From contig JAURHQ010000007.1 of NCBI GenBank assembly GCA_030833185.1, positions 1-51,810 of the forward strand: DNA of 51,810 nt, read 5' to 3'. The notes under the pieces are model-generated. The model saw nothing but the letters and a program-made list of their open reading frames with translations. It was not told where the DNA came from and searched no databases. Below, piece after piece: positions 10,185 to 20,411 of this stretch (its first letter is position 1; the number at the start of each line of letters is the position of its first letter). This DNA comes from Gammaproteobacteria bacterium. Lineage in GTDB: Bacteria > Pseudomonadota > Gammaproteobacteria > Ga0077536. A program made the position numbers and the translations under genes.

Positions 10185-11075
10185 TCAGTCTTCCCGCGCC
10201 AGCGGTTCAACCTCGTGGAAGCGGCCGAAGTCCACGTGCTCCACGCCGTCGTCGTGGATGCTGAAAATGTCGGTGTAGCGGTGATGCCAGCGCAGGTCGT
10301 CGTGCTCGTAATAGTGACGGGCGCGCACTTCCTGTCCGTAGGTTTCATCGTGGCCGCTGATCACCACGGCGAAGCCGGCGCGGCGCGCCGCCAGCGATTC
10401 CGGCGTTTCACCAAATAGCGGGCTGTCCGCATCCACCTGATGGAACAGCGTCCAGCTGAGCGCAAACAGCGGACTGTCGTCGCGTTCCAGATTGAGGCGC
10501 TGGAAGCGGCGGGTGCGCTCGGCGCCCTCGCCCACGTTGGCGACGTACCACAGCTTGGCTTGCGCATCCGACAAAAAATTATGCCGGCTGTTGGCGACGC
10601 GCAGACAGAACACCCACTGGCCCTCGCGCTGGGTCATCAGCGGATGGCGGGCAAACAGCACGTGCGCCCGCGGTCGCGTGAAGCGGGCGAAGCTCAAGCC
10701 GGTCATCACCGCGAAGCTCGCAATGCCCACAATGATTTCCGCCATCGCCACCGCATGGCCGTACAAATTGCCCGGCAGGAAGCCGCCGAAGCTGACAGTG
10801 CCAAACACTTCGAAGGCGAAAAAAAAGACCTCGCCAAAATTAGGGCTGCGCGGACCGGTGACCGATCCGGGCACCAGCCAGAACAAGATGGCGAACAGCA
10901 GATTTACCGTCAGCATGTAGGCGGCGTACCAGAGCGCGAGCCGCCCCCACGACATCGCCATGCACTGGTGAAAAAGATCGCCCCAGAAGCGGCGCTGGAA
11001 GCCGCGCCCGAACACCTGCCGGTGCCCGATGCGAATTTCCCAGTCGTGCCGGTGTCCGCGGTGCCTGTTCGACAT
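10185..11075 (-). CDS. Inward-rectifier (KirBac-type) K+ channel homologue
   Basis: Slide helix/TM1, pore FFFAFEVFGTVSFGGFLPGNLYGHAVA, TM2 and FARFTRPRAHVLFARHPLM, C-terminal IRK domain; start MSNRHRGHRHDW. Confidence 0.9.
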   Translation of the reverse strand: MSNRHRGHRHDWEIRIGHRQVFGRGFQRRFWGDLFHQCMAMSWGRLALWYAAYMLTVNLLFAILFWLVPGSVTGPRSPNFGEVFFFAFEVFGTVSFGGFLPGNLYGHAVAMAEIIVGIASFAVMTGLSFARFTRPRAHVLFARHPLMTQREGQWVFCLRVANSRHNFLSDAQAKLWYVANVGEGAERTRRFQRLNLERDDSPLFALSWTLFHQVDADSPLFGETPESLAARRAGFAVVISGHDETYGQEVRARHYYEHDDLRWHHRYTDIFSIHDDGVEHVDFGRFHEVEPLARED

Positions 11076-11095
11076 GCCCAGTTTCCCCTCGAGCT

Positions 11096-12505
11096 TCAGC
11101 GCAGCACCGCGCGGGGCGCGGCCCGCGCCAAGCCGGCCACGTTGACCGCATGCGCCAGGATGAACATCAGCGCAAAGCCGGCGATTGCCCCGGTCAGCCA
11201 GGCATCCTGTGGATTCAAATCCAGCGTGGCGCGTAGCGCGGGCGCGCTCAGCAGCCAGACCAGCGGCGACAGCGCGATGCCGTGGCCAAGCACGGTCCAT
11301 TGTTGAACCAGCGCCCAGCACGCGCGCCGCGCGGCGAGCCCTGCCAGCAACAGGCAAACGCCCCACAGCAGGCCCAAGCCCCACCAGTAGCTGGGCATCG
11401 ACAGTCCGCCGGCGGCGCCGGTGCCCAGCACCGTGCCGATGGCCATCCCGCACAGCGCCGCGAGCGCGCTGCAGCCCAGGTAAACCCCTAGACGATCCCG
11501 CAGCCGCTGCGGGTTTTCCCACAGCGAAGGCCCCAGCCACAGCACCGCCGCCAGCGCCGCGACATACACCACAAACAGCCCGCGCCAGTTGGCGATCGCC
11601 GCCGCCTCATGGGCGATCGCCCCGGCGCTGGCATGACTGCCCAGCAGACCGGTGGCGCTCGACCAGCGCAGCAGAAACTGGTCCGCCACCAGCAGCAGGC
11701 AGACCCCGCCCAAGGCCAGGGCTAATCCGGGCAACCAGCGCGGCAGCACCGGCACGCTGGCCGTGGGCGCCGGCCAGCGCCCGACGCTCAGGCACCAGAG
11801 ACCGACCATGGCGCAGAGCGGCAGCAGAAAGGTGGTAATCGCGAGGTTGGTCTCGGCCTGCGTCCAGCCCGGCAGGGCAAGGCCATACAGGGCCCACAGG
11901 ATGCGCAAGCCCGGCGCGGTCAGCAGCAGCCCGAAGTTGTAGGCCAGCCAGGCCCGATGCTGCGCGACCTCGCCGCGACGGATCGCCCGATAGGCCAGCC
12001 AGCCGGTGACCAGCACCATGGCGTTCAGGCCCCACAGCCCCAGTGCAAACGGCGCCCCGGTGTACACGCCGTCGAGCCCGGTGATGGCGAGATACATCAT
12101 CCCGCCGCTCATGCTGACGAGTTCCGCCAGCAGATAGATTTTGCCCATCGCGCGGTGCAGGGCCGGGCGCCGCTGGCGCAGCCCGTTCATGAACTGGAAC
12201 GGCCCCAGCGCCATCGCAATCGCGGCCAGCGTGGTGTGCATCAGCATGAACGGCAGACCGGCGCTGTAGGCCGCGTGCTGGGCGCGATGCACCGAGCCCG
12301 CGCCCAGGGCGTACTCGTCGCCCACGCTCCACGCCAGCAGGCGCAGCCACCAGCCTTCGCGGCCGGCCGCAAAGCTGATGAAGTAGTCAGCGGCCAGCAC
12401 CGCATAGAACAGGCAGACCAGCAGGAAGCCGGTCCACAACAGCGCGACCAGCGCCGATGCGCGTGGGACGGGGCCAACAGAGTCGAGCGCGAGGCTGCTG
12501 CTCAT
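11096..12505 (-). CDS. DUF2306-type multi-span membrane protein
   Basis: MHTTLAAIAMALGPFQFMNGLRQRRPALHRAMGKIYLLAELVSMSGG; many TM helices; start MSSSLALDSVG. Confidence 0.72.
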   Translation of the reverse strand: MSSSLALDSVGPVPRASALVALLWTGFLLVCLFYAVLAADYFISFAAGREGWWLRLLAWSVGDEYALGAGSVHRAQHAAYSAGLPFMLMHTTLAAIAMALGPFQFMNGLRQRRPALHRAMGKIYLLAELVSMSGGMMYLAITGLDGVYTGAPFALGLWGLNAMVLVTGWLAYRAIRRGEVAQHRAWLAYNFGLLLTAPGLRILWALYGLALPGWTQAETNLAITTFLLPLCAMVGLWCLSVGRWPAPTASVPVLPRWLPGLALALGGVCLLLVADQFLLRWSSATGLLGSHASAGAIAHEAAAIANWRGLFVVYVAALAAVLWLGPSLWENPQRLRDRLGVYLGCSALAALCGMAIGTVLGTGAAGGLSMPSYWWGLGLLWGVCLLLAGLAARRACWALVQQWTVLGHGIALSPLVWLLSAPALRATLDLNPQDAWLTGAIAGFALMFILAHAVNVAGLARAAPRAVLR

Positions 12506-12659
12506 ACCGATGCTTCCGATGGGCGATGGCGCACAGTGTAGACACGCCCGGGGTTCGCACAGCAAGCGATAATACGCCACCGGATTTCGCTACACTCCGC
12601 GCCCTGCCCGGATCACGGGCCCACCCTGGCCCGACGCCAACGCGCGCGCTCCGCCCCAC

Positions 12660-13406
12660 ATGATGAGGTCCCGTTTCATGTCCACACACGCATTCCGGTC
12701 GCTCGCCGTGCTCGCCCTCGGTCTGGGCGCGGTCAGCGCGGCCCACGCCGCCCCTTACAGCGGCGCCTACGTGGGCGTCGGACTTGGCTACGCGGCGGGC
12801 CACGACGATGGCCTTGAAATCCCCAGCGATCCGACCTACGCCTTTTCGACCAAGACCGACAGCGACGGCGGCCTCTTCTCGGTCGCCGCGGGCTACGACC
12901 TGTTGCTCACCGCGCGCTGGGTGCTCGGACTTGGCGCAGAGGCGCAGATCCGCGACTTGAACACCTTCACCTATCAGCGTTTGAACGGCGTGCCCAGCAA
13001 TGTGGACAGCGACCGCAGCTATGAGGACCCGATTAAGTTCACGTCCAATTTTGCGACCACCCTGGGGCCGCGCCTCGGTTATCTGTTCAACGATGGCGCC
13101 ACCTTGTTCTACACCAGCACCGGGCTTTCGATCGCGCGCGTTTCGCGCAGCTTTGGCTGCACCGGCGCCTGCAGTTTTGCGCCCGATCAGGTGACGTCGA
13201 TTACCCAGACTGACTGGCAAACCGGCTGGGCGCTGGGGCTTGGCGTCGAACACCGCATCGGCGCCCACGCCAGCCTGCTCGTTGACTTTCACCACGCCGA
13301 CTTTGGCACCGAACTGGTCGACACCAGCCCGATGTATCCCGGCGCGCGCGAGCGTCAGGCGTACAGCGAAGACGTGCTGCGGTTTGGCATCAACTACCGC
13401 TTCTAA
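12660..13406 (+). CDS. Outer-membrane beta-barrel protein
   Basis: Signal peptide; GAYVGVGLGYAAG; alternating amphipathic strands; C-terminal ...DVLRFGINYRF. Confidence 0.8.
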   Translation: MMRSRFMSTHAFRSLAVLALGLGAVSAAHAAPYSGAYVGVGLGYAAGHDDGLEIPSDPTYAFSTKTDSDGGLFSVAAGYDLLLTARWVLGLGAEAQIRDLNTFTYQRLNGVPSNVDSDRSYEDPIKFTSNFATTLGPRLGYLFNDGATLFYTSTGLSIARVSRSFGCTGACSFAPDQVTSITQTDWQTGWALGLGVEHRIGAHASLLVDFHHADFGTELVDTSPMYPGARERQAYSEDVLRFGINYRF

Positions 13407-13427
13407 GGCGCCGGATCTCGCACCGTC

Positions 13428-15425
13428 ATGAGTGATCTGAATACGCCGCAGCGTGAGGCCGTGCGCTACACCGACGGCCCGCTGCTGGTGCTGGCCGGCG
13501 CGGGCAGCGGCAAGACGCGGGTAATCGCCCAGAAAATTGCCTACCTCGTCACGCAGTGCGCGGTCGCACCCGATCACATCGCGGCGATTACCTTCACCAA
13601 CAAGGCCGCGCACGAAATGAGCGAGCGCGTCGCGCCGCTCTTGCCGCGCAGCGGGCGCGCCAAACCCTGGATCTCCACGTTTCACCGGCTTGGGCTTCGG
13701 ATCCTGCGCGAGGAATACGCGGCCATAGGCTATCGCGAGCGCTTCACGCTGTTCGATATGCGCGACGTGGAAAGCGTGATTGCCGATATTGCGCGCCGCC
13801 AGCTGGGCTCCAACGACTTCGACGCCCGCCAGCTCGCCAGCGCCATTTCCAACTGGAAAAGCGGACTGATTAGCCCGGAGCAAGCGGTGTCTACCGCCAG
13901 CGACCCGCGGGACAAAGCCGCTGCCCGCTGCTTTGGCGAATACGCGAAAACGCTGAAGGCCTACAACGCGGTCGACTTCGACGATCTCATCACGCTGCCG
14001 GTGCAATTGTTTCGGGCAGATTCGGATCTGCGTTTCCGCTGGCAGGTCAAACTGCGCTGGCTGCTGGTCGACGAATATCAGGACACCAACAGCGCGCAGT
14101 ACGAACTGATCAAGCTGCTCGCGCAGCCCGAAGGCCGGCTGACCGCGGTGGGCGACGACGACCAGTCCATTTACGCCTGGCGCGGCGCGCGTCCCGAAAA
14201 CCTCGCCACGCTGGCGCGCGATTTTCCGCAGCTGAAAGTCATCAAGCTGGAGCAGAACTACCGCTCGATGGGCGTCATTCTGAAAGCCGCCAACAAGCTC
14301 ATTGCGCACAATCCGCACGTGTTCGACAAAAAGCTCTGGAGCGAACGCGGGCACGGCGACAAAATTCGCGTGCGCGCCGCGAGCGACGAAGTCAGCGAGG
14401 CCGACACCGTCGCCAACGACATCGGGCATCACCGCATGATGCACACGCGAAAGTGGAGCGACTACGCCATCCTGTTTCGTAGCAACTATCAGGCACGACC
14501 CTTTGAGCAGGCGCTGCGCGAGCGCGAGATCCCGTATGTCATTTCCGGCGCGCGTTCGTTTTTCGACGCCACGGAGATCAAGGATCTGGTGTGCTACATG
14601 CGGCTGGTCACCAATCCGGGCGACGACAACGCGCTCTTGCGCGTCATCAACGCGCCGCGCCGTGGCATCGGCACGGCCACGCTGGAAGTGCTGGTCAAGG
14701 CCGCCTCCGACGCACAGTGCAGCCTGAAGGACGCAGTCGGCGAGCACGGCTTCTTCAGCAAAATCGCGCCCCGCAGCCTCAAGCCCGCGCAGGAGTTCGT
14801 GCAGTGGGTAGAGGCCATGCATCGCCGCGCCGAAGATGAGCCGCCGTTGGCATTGCTACGGGTGATGCTGGCGGATATTGGCTACGAGGACTGGATCAAG
14901 CAAACCAGCGACACCGAGCAAGACGCCACCCGTCGCTGGAACAACGTGGGTGAACTGATGAACTGGGTGGGGCGCATCGCCGACCGCGACGAGGGCCGCA
15001 ACATGGCCGACATCGTCACCGCGCTGACGCTCTACGACATTGCCGAACGCAAGGACAGCGAAGACGAGGAAGACGCCGTGTCACTGATGACGCTGCACGC
15101 GGCCAAGGGACTCGAGTTTCCGCACGTGTATCTGGTGGGCTTCGAGGAGAACCTGCTGCCGCATCGTTCCAGCATCGAAGCCGACACCATCGAAGAAGAG
15201 CGACGGCTCGCGTATGTCGGCATCACCCGCGCCGAGCAAACGCTGGCGCTGTCCTGGGTGAAGGCGCGCAAGCGCTTCGGCAAGGTGGAATCCTGTCAGC
15301 CGAGCCGTTTTCTGGAAGAACTGCCGCGCGAAGAACTGCGGATGGACGATTCGCCCGAAGACGCCGCCGCCGCGCGGGTCACGGGACGCTCGACGCTGGC
15401 GCAGCTCAGGGGGCTGCTGAAGTAG
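13428..15425 (+). CDS. rep: ATP-dependent DNA helicase Rep
   Basis: NTPQREAVRYTDGPLLVLAGAGSGKTRVIAQKIAYL; VDEYQDTNSAQYELIKLL; GDDDQSIYAWRGARPENL; closely resembles E. coli Rep as recalled. Confidence 0.95.
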   Translation: MSDLNTPQREAVRYTDGPLLVLAGAGSGKTRVIAQKIAYLVTQCAVAPDHIAAITFTNKAAHEMSERVAPLLPRSGRAKPWISTFHRLGLRILREEYAAIGYRERFTLFDMRDVESVIADIARRQLGSNDFDARQLASAISNWKSGLISPEQAVSTASDPRDKAAARCFGEYAKTLKAYNAVDFDDLITLPVQLFRADSDLRFRWQVKLRWLLVDEYQDTNSAQYELIKLLAQPEGRLTAVGDDDQSIYAWRGARPENLATLARDFPQLKVIKLEQNYRSMGVILKAANKLIAHNPHVFDKKLWSERGHGDKIRVRAASDEVSEADTVANDIGHHRMMHTRKWSDYAILFRSNYQARPFEQALREREIPYVISGARSFFDATEIKDLVCYMRLVTNPGDDNALLRVINAPRRGIGTATLEVLVKAASDAQCSLKDAVGEHGFFSKIAPRSLKPAQEFVQWVEAMHRRAEDEPPLALLRVMLADIGYEDWIKQTSDTEQDATRRWNNVGELMNWVGRIADRDEGRNMADIVTALTLYDIAERKDSEDEEDAVSLMTLHAAKGLEFPHVYLVGFEENLLPHRSSIEADTIEEERRLAYVGITRAEQTLALSWVKARKRFGKVESCQPSRFLEELPREELRMDDSPEDAAAARVTGRSTLAQLRGLLK

Positions 15426-17247
15426 CGGCCCCGCCGTAAAGGCGCTCGTACACCCCGCCCTGGGTCAGCAACTCTTCGTGCCGGCCGTGCTCCACAATGC
15501 GCCCGTCGTCGAACACGCACACGCGGTCGGCTTCTTTTACGGCCGACAGGCGATGCGCCACGATCAGCATCGTGCGGCCGCTCAAACGTCGGCGCAGCGC
15601 GGCGTGGATCTTCGCTTCGGTTTCCTGATCGAGCGCGGAGGTGGCCTCATCCAGAATCACGATGTTGGGGTCGTTCAACAGCAGGCGCGCGATCGCCAGA
15701 CGCTGACGCTGGCCGCCCGACAGTCGAATGCCGTCGCGCCCAATCACGCTCTGCAGCCCCTGCGGCATCGCCGCCACGAAGTCGGCCAGCTCCGCATCGC
15801 GCAGCGCCGACCATAGCGCTTCCTCGCTGAACGCCGCGCCCAAGGTCAGGTTGTTGGCAACCGTATCGTTGAACAGCGCCGGGTGTTGCAACACCGTGCC
15901 GACGTGACCGCGTATGCGTTGAAAGCCGATCTCCTGCACCGGCACGCCGTCGATCAGCAGGTCGCCCGAGGCCGGCGGATACAGCCCCAGAATGACCTGC
16001 ACCAGCGTAGATTTGCCGCCGCCGCTGGCACCAACCAGCGCCACGCGCTCGCCGGGCGCGATATGCAGGTTAATGCCGTCCAGCACCAGCGGGCCGTCGC
16101 CATAGCGAAAGCGGATCTCGCGCAGGGTGAGTGCGTTGGTGCGTTGTCCCGCGAAGGGATTATGCAGCGCCGGGTATTGCGGCTCCTGGGCCAGTGCGAG
16201 CAGGCGATTGACGCGCTCCAGCGCGGCGCGCGCCGCCTGCCAGGACACGCGCAGCGAAAACAGCGTGTCGACCGGCGTCAGCATGAACCACAGATAGCCG
16301 AACACCGCGATCATCTGCCCCAGCGTCAGCGACGAGAACACCACCATCAGCATCGCCACCGCGCGAAAGCCGTCGATCCCGATCAGAAACACCGCAAACG
16401 ACAGCCGGCTCGCCGCGTCGCTGCGCCAGGAGAAGGCCGCCGCATGCACGCGAATCTCGCGCGCCAGATCGATCACGTGGTTCAAGTAATGCCGCTCGCG
16501 ATTCGCCGCGCGCAGCTGATGAATGGCTTCCAGCGTTTCGGTCAGCGCTTCCTGAAACGCCTGCAGCGCGGCGTTCTCGCGCTTCTTCAGTTCCTTGGTG
16601 CGGCGGGTGATCAGCACCGTGGCGTAGACCGTGACGGGATTCATCAGCAGGATGAAAAGCGCCAGCTGCCAGTGCATCCACAGCAGCACGCCGGCCGCCC
16701 CGGTCAGCGTAAGAATCGCAATCAGGAGCCGGCTGATGGTCTCGCCCGTGAAGCTGTCGATGGTCGCCAGATCGATTGTTAGATGCGAGGCCACCGTGCC
16801 GCCGCCCAGCCCTTCGTATTCCGCCATCGACACGCGTTCCAGCCGTCGCAGCAGCCGTTCGCGCAGGGTGAAGATGAGCGATTTGGCGACCTGCGAAAAC
16901 TCGCGCTGCTGCCACACCTGCAGCACCAGCGTGGCGAGCCGCAGCAGCACCGTCACCGCAAGTATCGCCAGCACATAGCCGAGCGGCGTCTGCCAGTGCG
17001 CCGGCAAGATCGGGTTGAGGTGCGCGAGCAAGGTGCCCGGCTTGTGCAACAGGACTTCGTCGACCAGCAGGGGCATCAGGAGCGGCACCGGCACCGCGCA
17101 GAGGGCGGCGGCCAGCGCCACCAGGTGCGCGATCGTCAGGCGCCGGCGATGGGGCAGCGCGAGGCGAAAAATATCGGGCCAGCGGTATTGCCGGGACTCA
17201 TCGTCGGCGTGCGCGGAATCGCGGGAGAAATCGGAGCTGGCACGCAT
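15406..17247 (-). CDS. ABC transporter, fused permease/ATPase (exporter type)
   Basis: TM domain then Walker A GASGGGKST, signature LSGGQRQRLAIARLLL, Walker B IVILDEATSALD. Confidence 0.92.
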   Translation of the reverse strand: MRASSDFSRDSAHADDESRQYRWPDIFRLALPHRRRLTIAHLVALAAALCAVPVPLLMPLLVDEVLLHKPGTLLAHLNPILPAHWQTPLGYVLAILAVTVLLRLATLVLQVWQQREFSQVAKSLIFTLRERLLRRLERVSMAEYEGLGGGTVASHLTIDLATIDSFTGETISRLLIAILTLTGAAGVLLWMHWQLALFILLMNPVTVYATVLITRRTKELKKRENAALQAFQEALTETLEAIHQLRAANRERHYLNHVIDLAREIRVHAAAFSWRSDAASRLSFAVFLIGIDGFRAVAMLMVVFSSLTLGQMIAVFGYLWFMLTPVDTLFSLRVSWQAARAALERVNRLLALAQEPQYPALHNPFAGQRTNALTLREIRFRYGDGPLVLDGINLHIAPGERVALVGASGGGKSTLVQVILGLYPPASGDLLIDGVPVQEIGFQRIRGHVGTVLQHPALFNDTVANNLTLGAAFSEEALWSALRDAELADFVAAMPQGLQSVIGRDGIRLSGGQRQRLAIARLLLNDPNIVILDEATSALDQETEAKIHAALRRRLSGRTMLIVAHRLSAVKEADRVCVFDDGRIVEHGRHEELLTQGGVYERLYGGAATSAAP

Positions 17248-17423
17248 GGACGGGGTTCCTTCGCACGGGGACTGCAGAGGCCCTACGTCCTGCGGACGCA
17301 AATGGGCCATGACTTGATCGCAGGCGGGTCGGGCCTCGGCCCAAGGCCCTAGGATGGCCGAGGGCCAGGACACACCTTAAGGCATTTCGCTCTGGTTCCT
17401 GCGCCCTCCGGGAGATTGTGCTG

Positions 17424-18881
17424 ATGCGAGGCAAGGACATTGCGCTGGGCGGCCTGCTGACGTTGGCGATACTGGTGTTGCCGCTCTGGTGGTTGGGCAG
17501 CACGCACGCGCAAAACACCGCGCCCCCCTGCGGCAGCTATCAGGCCGACTGGTCCGACGCGCAGGCTTTCCAGCCGGGCTGCCTGCAACTGGGCCCGCCG
17601 CCGCAGGCCCTGCCGCCGCCCGGCGATCCGGCCAGCCAATGGGCGGCCGACGCGTCTCGTTTGAATACCAATGACGCCCTGCAATTGCAGTGGGAGCGCT
17701 CGCTGGGCGACTGGCAGGACGCGAGCGGCCAACGCTGGGGCTCGCAGCCGCTGGCGGTCTCCAGCGCCTTGAACACGGTGGGCACGATGCAGGTGGAAAG
17801 TCCGGTCGCGGATCTGCGGCTGGTGTTCAAAGGGGTGATGCCGGCGGTAGGCGCGGTGCGCTGCGGTGAGGCGCTGCCCCTGCTGGAAGCCCGCCTCGAC
17901 TCCTCCACGCTGCGCAGTTGGGACCGGGTGCTGCCCTCTACGCGCCGCGTGATTCTGTTGCGCTGTGCCCGACCCGGCCCGCTGCGTATCGATGTGGCCA
18001 AAATGTTCAGCGGCAGCGTGGGCGGGCGCTTCGAGATTTATCGCAACGACCCGCATCTGCGCCCGCTGGACGGCACCGGCCTGCCCGGCCCCACCGGCAC
18101 CGCGAGCGATGTGGTGCTTGACCTGCGCGCCACCGGCTGGCGCAGCAGCCTGTTGCGCACGCCGGTCACCGGCATTCAGGGCAACGGCATGCTGCTGGTG
18201 ACGGTGCCGACGGGCGGCGCCACCGGTGCCTCCATTCAGTATCCGATCCCCGCCGCACGCCGCAGCGAGTTGATGTTCTCTCGCATGGTGATGCGGATTG
18301 CCTACGACTGGCCGGCCACCACCGGCGGCAAATATCCGGGGCTCGCCAATACGGGCGCCACGGTGCGCTCTGGCGGCATCGCGGGCTGGGGCGGCCGCAA
18401 GGCCGACGGCCTGCACTGGTCGGCGCGCACCAACCGGGCCAACCCGGTAGCGGGTGCCTGGACGGCGAGCCATCAGGGCTGGGGCACTTACGTCTACCGC
18501 CTGAACCACGAAAGCCTGAACGGCGACGTGCGCTGGAGCACACGGCCGCTGCCGAAGGGCGAGTTTGTGGTCATCGACCAGATGGTGAAGCTGAACGGGG
18601 TGAATGCCGACGGCACGCCGCGCGCGGATGGCGAAGTCGCCTACTGGCTGAACGGCGAGCTGGTAAACCGCTTCACAGGCATCATTTTCCGCAACCAGAC
18701 CAGCACCGGCAGCCTGCCGGAAAGCTTCTGGCTGGACGTCTACGTAGGTGGCACCGGCTATGTCGCGCCCTACCCGCACACGGTGCTGTTTGCCGATGTG
18801 CAGGTGTCGAGTCGTCGTCTGCCGTTTGATCCGCTGGTGCTGGCGCGGCTCAACGCCAACACCCGCCAAACGCCCCCGTAG
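17424..18881 (+). CDS. Secreted/anchored protein with a C-terminal PL14-like jelly-roll domain
   Basis: N-terminal TM/signal; C-terminal half has GGKYPGLANTG...HWSART...GTYVYRL...KGEFVVIDQMVKLN...DGEVAYWLNGE..., pattern typical of polysaccharide lyase 14-like folds. Confidence 0.55.
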   Translation: MRGKDIALGGLLTLAILVLPLWWLGSTHAQNTAPPCGSYQADWSDAQAFQPGCLQLGPPPQALPPPGDPASQWAADASRLNTNDALQLQWERSLGDWQDASGQRWGSQPLAVSSALNTVGTMQVESPVADLRLVFKGVMPAVGAVRCGEALPLLEARLDSSTLRSWDRVLPSTRRVILLRCARPGPLRIDVAKMFSGSVGGRFEIYRNDPHLRPLDGTGLPGPTGTASDVVLDLRATGWRSSLLRTPVTGIQGNGMLLVTVPTGGATGASIQYPIPAARRSELMFSRMVMRIAYDWPATTGGKYPGLANTGATVRSGGIAGWGGRKADGLHWSARTNRANPVAGAWTASHQGWGTYVYRLNHESLNGDVRWSTRPLPKGEFVVIDQMVKLNGVNADGTPRADGEVAYWLNGELVNRFTGIIFRNQTSTGSLPESFWLDVYVGGTGYVAPYPHTVLFADVQVSSRRLPFDPLVLARLNANTRQTPP

Positions 18882-18893
18882 GGCGCCGGAGCC

Positions 18894-19769
18894 TCAGCCC
18901 GCCGGGTTCTCCATCAGCCACTCGACGGCGGAGAGTCGCGGCGCGTCGGGCTTGCTGCCCAGGCCGGCAAAATCGAAGGCCACCGGGTCGGCGAGGTGAG
19001 AGAGCGTGACGTTCTGCAGGCTGCGAAACACGTTTTCAACCCGCCCCGGGTGGGCCCGCTCCCAGTCGTGCAGCATCTGCTTGATGGCGCGGCGCTGCAG
19101 ATGATCCTGCGAGCCGCACAAATTGCAGGGAATGATCGGGAACGCCCGCGCCTCGGCGTAGCGGGTGATGTCTTCCTCGCGGCAGTAGGCCAGCGGTCGA
19201 ATGACGATGTGCGCACCGTCGTCGGACTGCAGCTTGGGCGGCATCGCCTTCAGCTTCGAGCCGAAGAACATGTTCAGGAACAGCGTTTCCACGATGTCAT
19301 CGCGGTGGTGACCCAGCGCGATCTTGGTGATGCCATTGGCCGCCGCCCAGGTGTAGAGGCTGCCCCGCCTCAGGCGTGAGCACAGGCCGCACATGGTCTT
19401 GCCTTCCGGCACCACGCGTTTGACCACGCTGTAGGTGTCCTGCTCCAGGATATGGAACGGCACGCCGAGCGCGGTGAGGTACTCGGGCAGGATGTGTTCG
19501 GGGAAATCCGGCTGCTTCTGGTCAAGATTGACCGCGATGAGGTCGAAGTCGATCGGGGCTTTCTTCTTCAGCGCGAGCAGGATGTCGAGCAGGGTGTAGG
19601 AGTCTTTGCCCCCCGACAGACAGACCATCACCCGGTCGCCGGCTTCAATCATGTTGAAGTCGGCAATCGCCTTGCCCACCGCGCGGCGCAGGCGCTGCTG
19701 CACCTTGCCCTGCTCGTGGCGAACGCGGTCGGCGCGGAGGGCGGGCGGGGCAATCACGTGCTCGTTCAC
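18894..19769 (-). CDS. ttcA: tRNA 2-thiocytidine biosynthesis protein TtcA
   Basis: PP-loop [18 protein letters not shown] and CNLCGSQ motifs. Confidence 0.95.
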   Translation of the reverse strand: MNEHVIAPPALRADRVRHEQGKVQQRLRRAVGKAIADFNMIEAGDRVMVCLSGGKDSYTLLDILLALKKKAPIDFDLIAVNLDQKQPDFPEHILPEYLTALGVPFHILEQDTYSVVKRVVPEGKTMCGLCSRLRRGSLYTWAAANGITKIALGHHRDDIVETLFLNMFFGSKLKAMPPKLQSDDGAHIVIRPLAYCREEDITRYAEARAFPIIPCNLCGSQDHLQRRAIKQMLHDWERAHPGRVENVFRSLQNVTLSHLADPVAFDFAGLGSKPDAPRLSAVEWLMENPAG

Positions 19770-19835
19770 AGGGTGTTCCGACAGCTGGAGAGGGGGCGAT
19801 CCTGACAGAGCCGCTGGTCGCGTGCTACCGGCAGA

Positions 19836-20300
19836 TCAGGGCGCAGCGCGCAGCGCTTTCAGCTCGGCGCGCAGGCGGCGGGCCGCCTCGGCGTTGCCGC
19901 CCATGAAGCCCGGCGCTTTTTCGTAGAACTCGGCTAAATCGGCCACGACCTCGGGGTCGCGCGGGGCCAGCGCATAGGCGCGCTCGAAGCACTCGCGGGT
20001 CTTGCGCGCCAGGCTAAAGGCCTTGAACGGACCGGCCTCCTCGGCCAGCCGGCCGGCAGCCCGGCCCGCCCACAGCAGGTAGACGGGCTGCTTGGGCTCG
20101 TCTTGCAGGGCCTGCTCGAAGGCCACCAGCGCGGGGGCGAAAGCGCGACGCTCGAAGTCGGCCTTGCCACGCAAAAAAGCCTCGGCGGCGGAGTCGCCGG
20201 CCGAGGCCTTGAGCAGGAGAAGGAAGACTCCCGCGACCCCCAGCAGGGGTCGCGAGAGGAGGGGGAGTTTGGCCAATCGACGGTCGGTAAGCCACAACAT
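19836..20300 (-). CDS. Small TPR-like protein with N-terminal hydrophobic leader
   Basis: AAEAFLRGKADFERRAFAPALVAFEQALQDEP; CFERAYALAPRDPEVVADLAEFYEK. Confidence 0.7.
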   Translation of the reverse strand: MLWLTDRRLAKLPLLSRPLLGVAGVFLLLLKASAGDSAAEAFLRGKADFERRAFAPALVAFEQALQDEPKQPVYLLWAGRAAGRLAEEAGPFKAFSLARKTRECFERAYALAPRDPEVVADLAEFYEKAPGFMGGNAEAARRLRAELKALRAAP

Positions 20301-20411
20301 CGTGAGAAGCTTCGCCTGTTGTCGCCTGTTCCGCTTAGCGCCGCGTCCGCCGAGCGCCGACTGGTGAGGCGCACTGTGCAGGCGTGAACTTGAATGGCGG
20401 CTGAACTTCGA

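Noticed and set aside
12387-14822. 811-aa minus-strand ORF antisense to rep
   Set aside because: Overlaps the well-supported rep, the OMP gene and an upstream gene; its composition (Gly/Val/His/Asp/Arg-rich with no domain) is typical of antisense reading of GC-rich codons.
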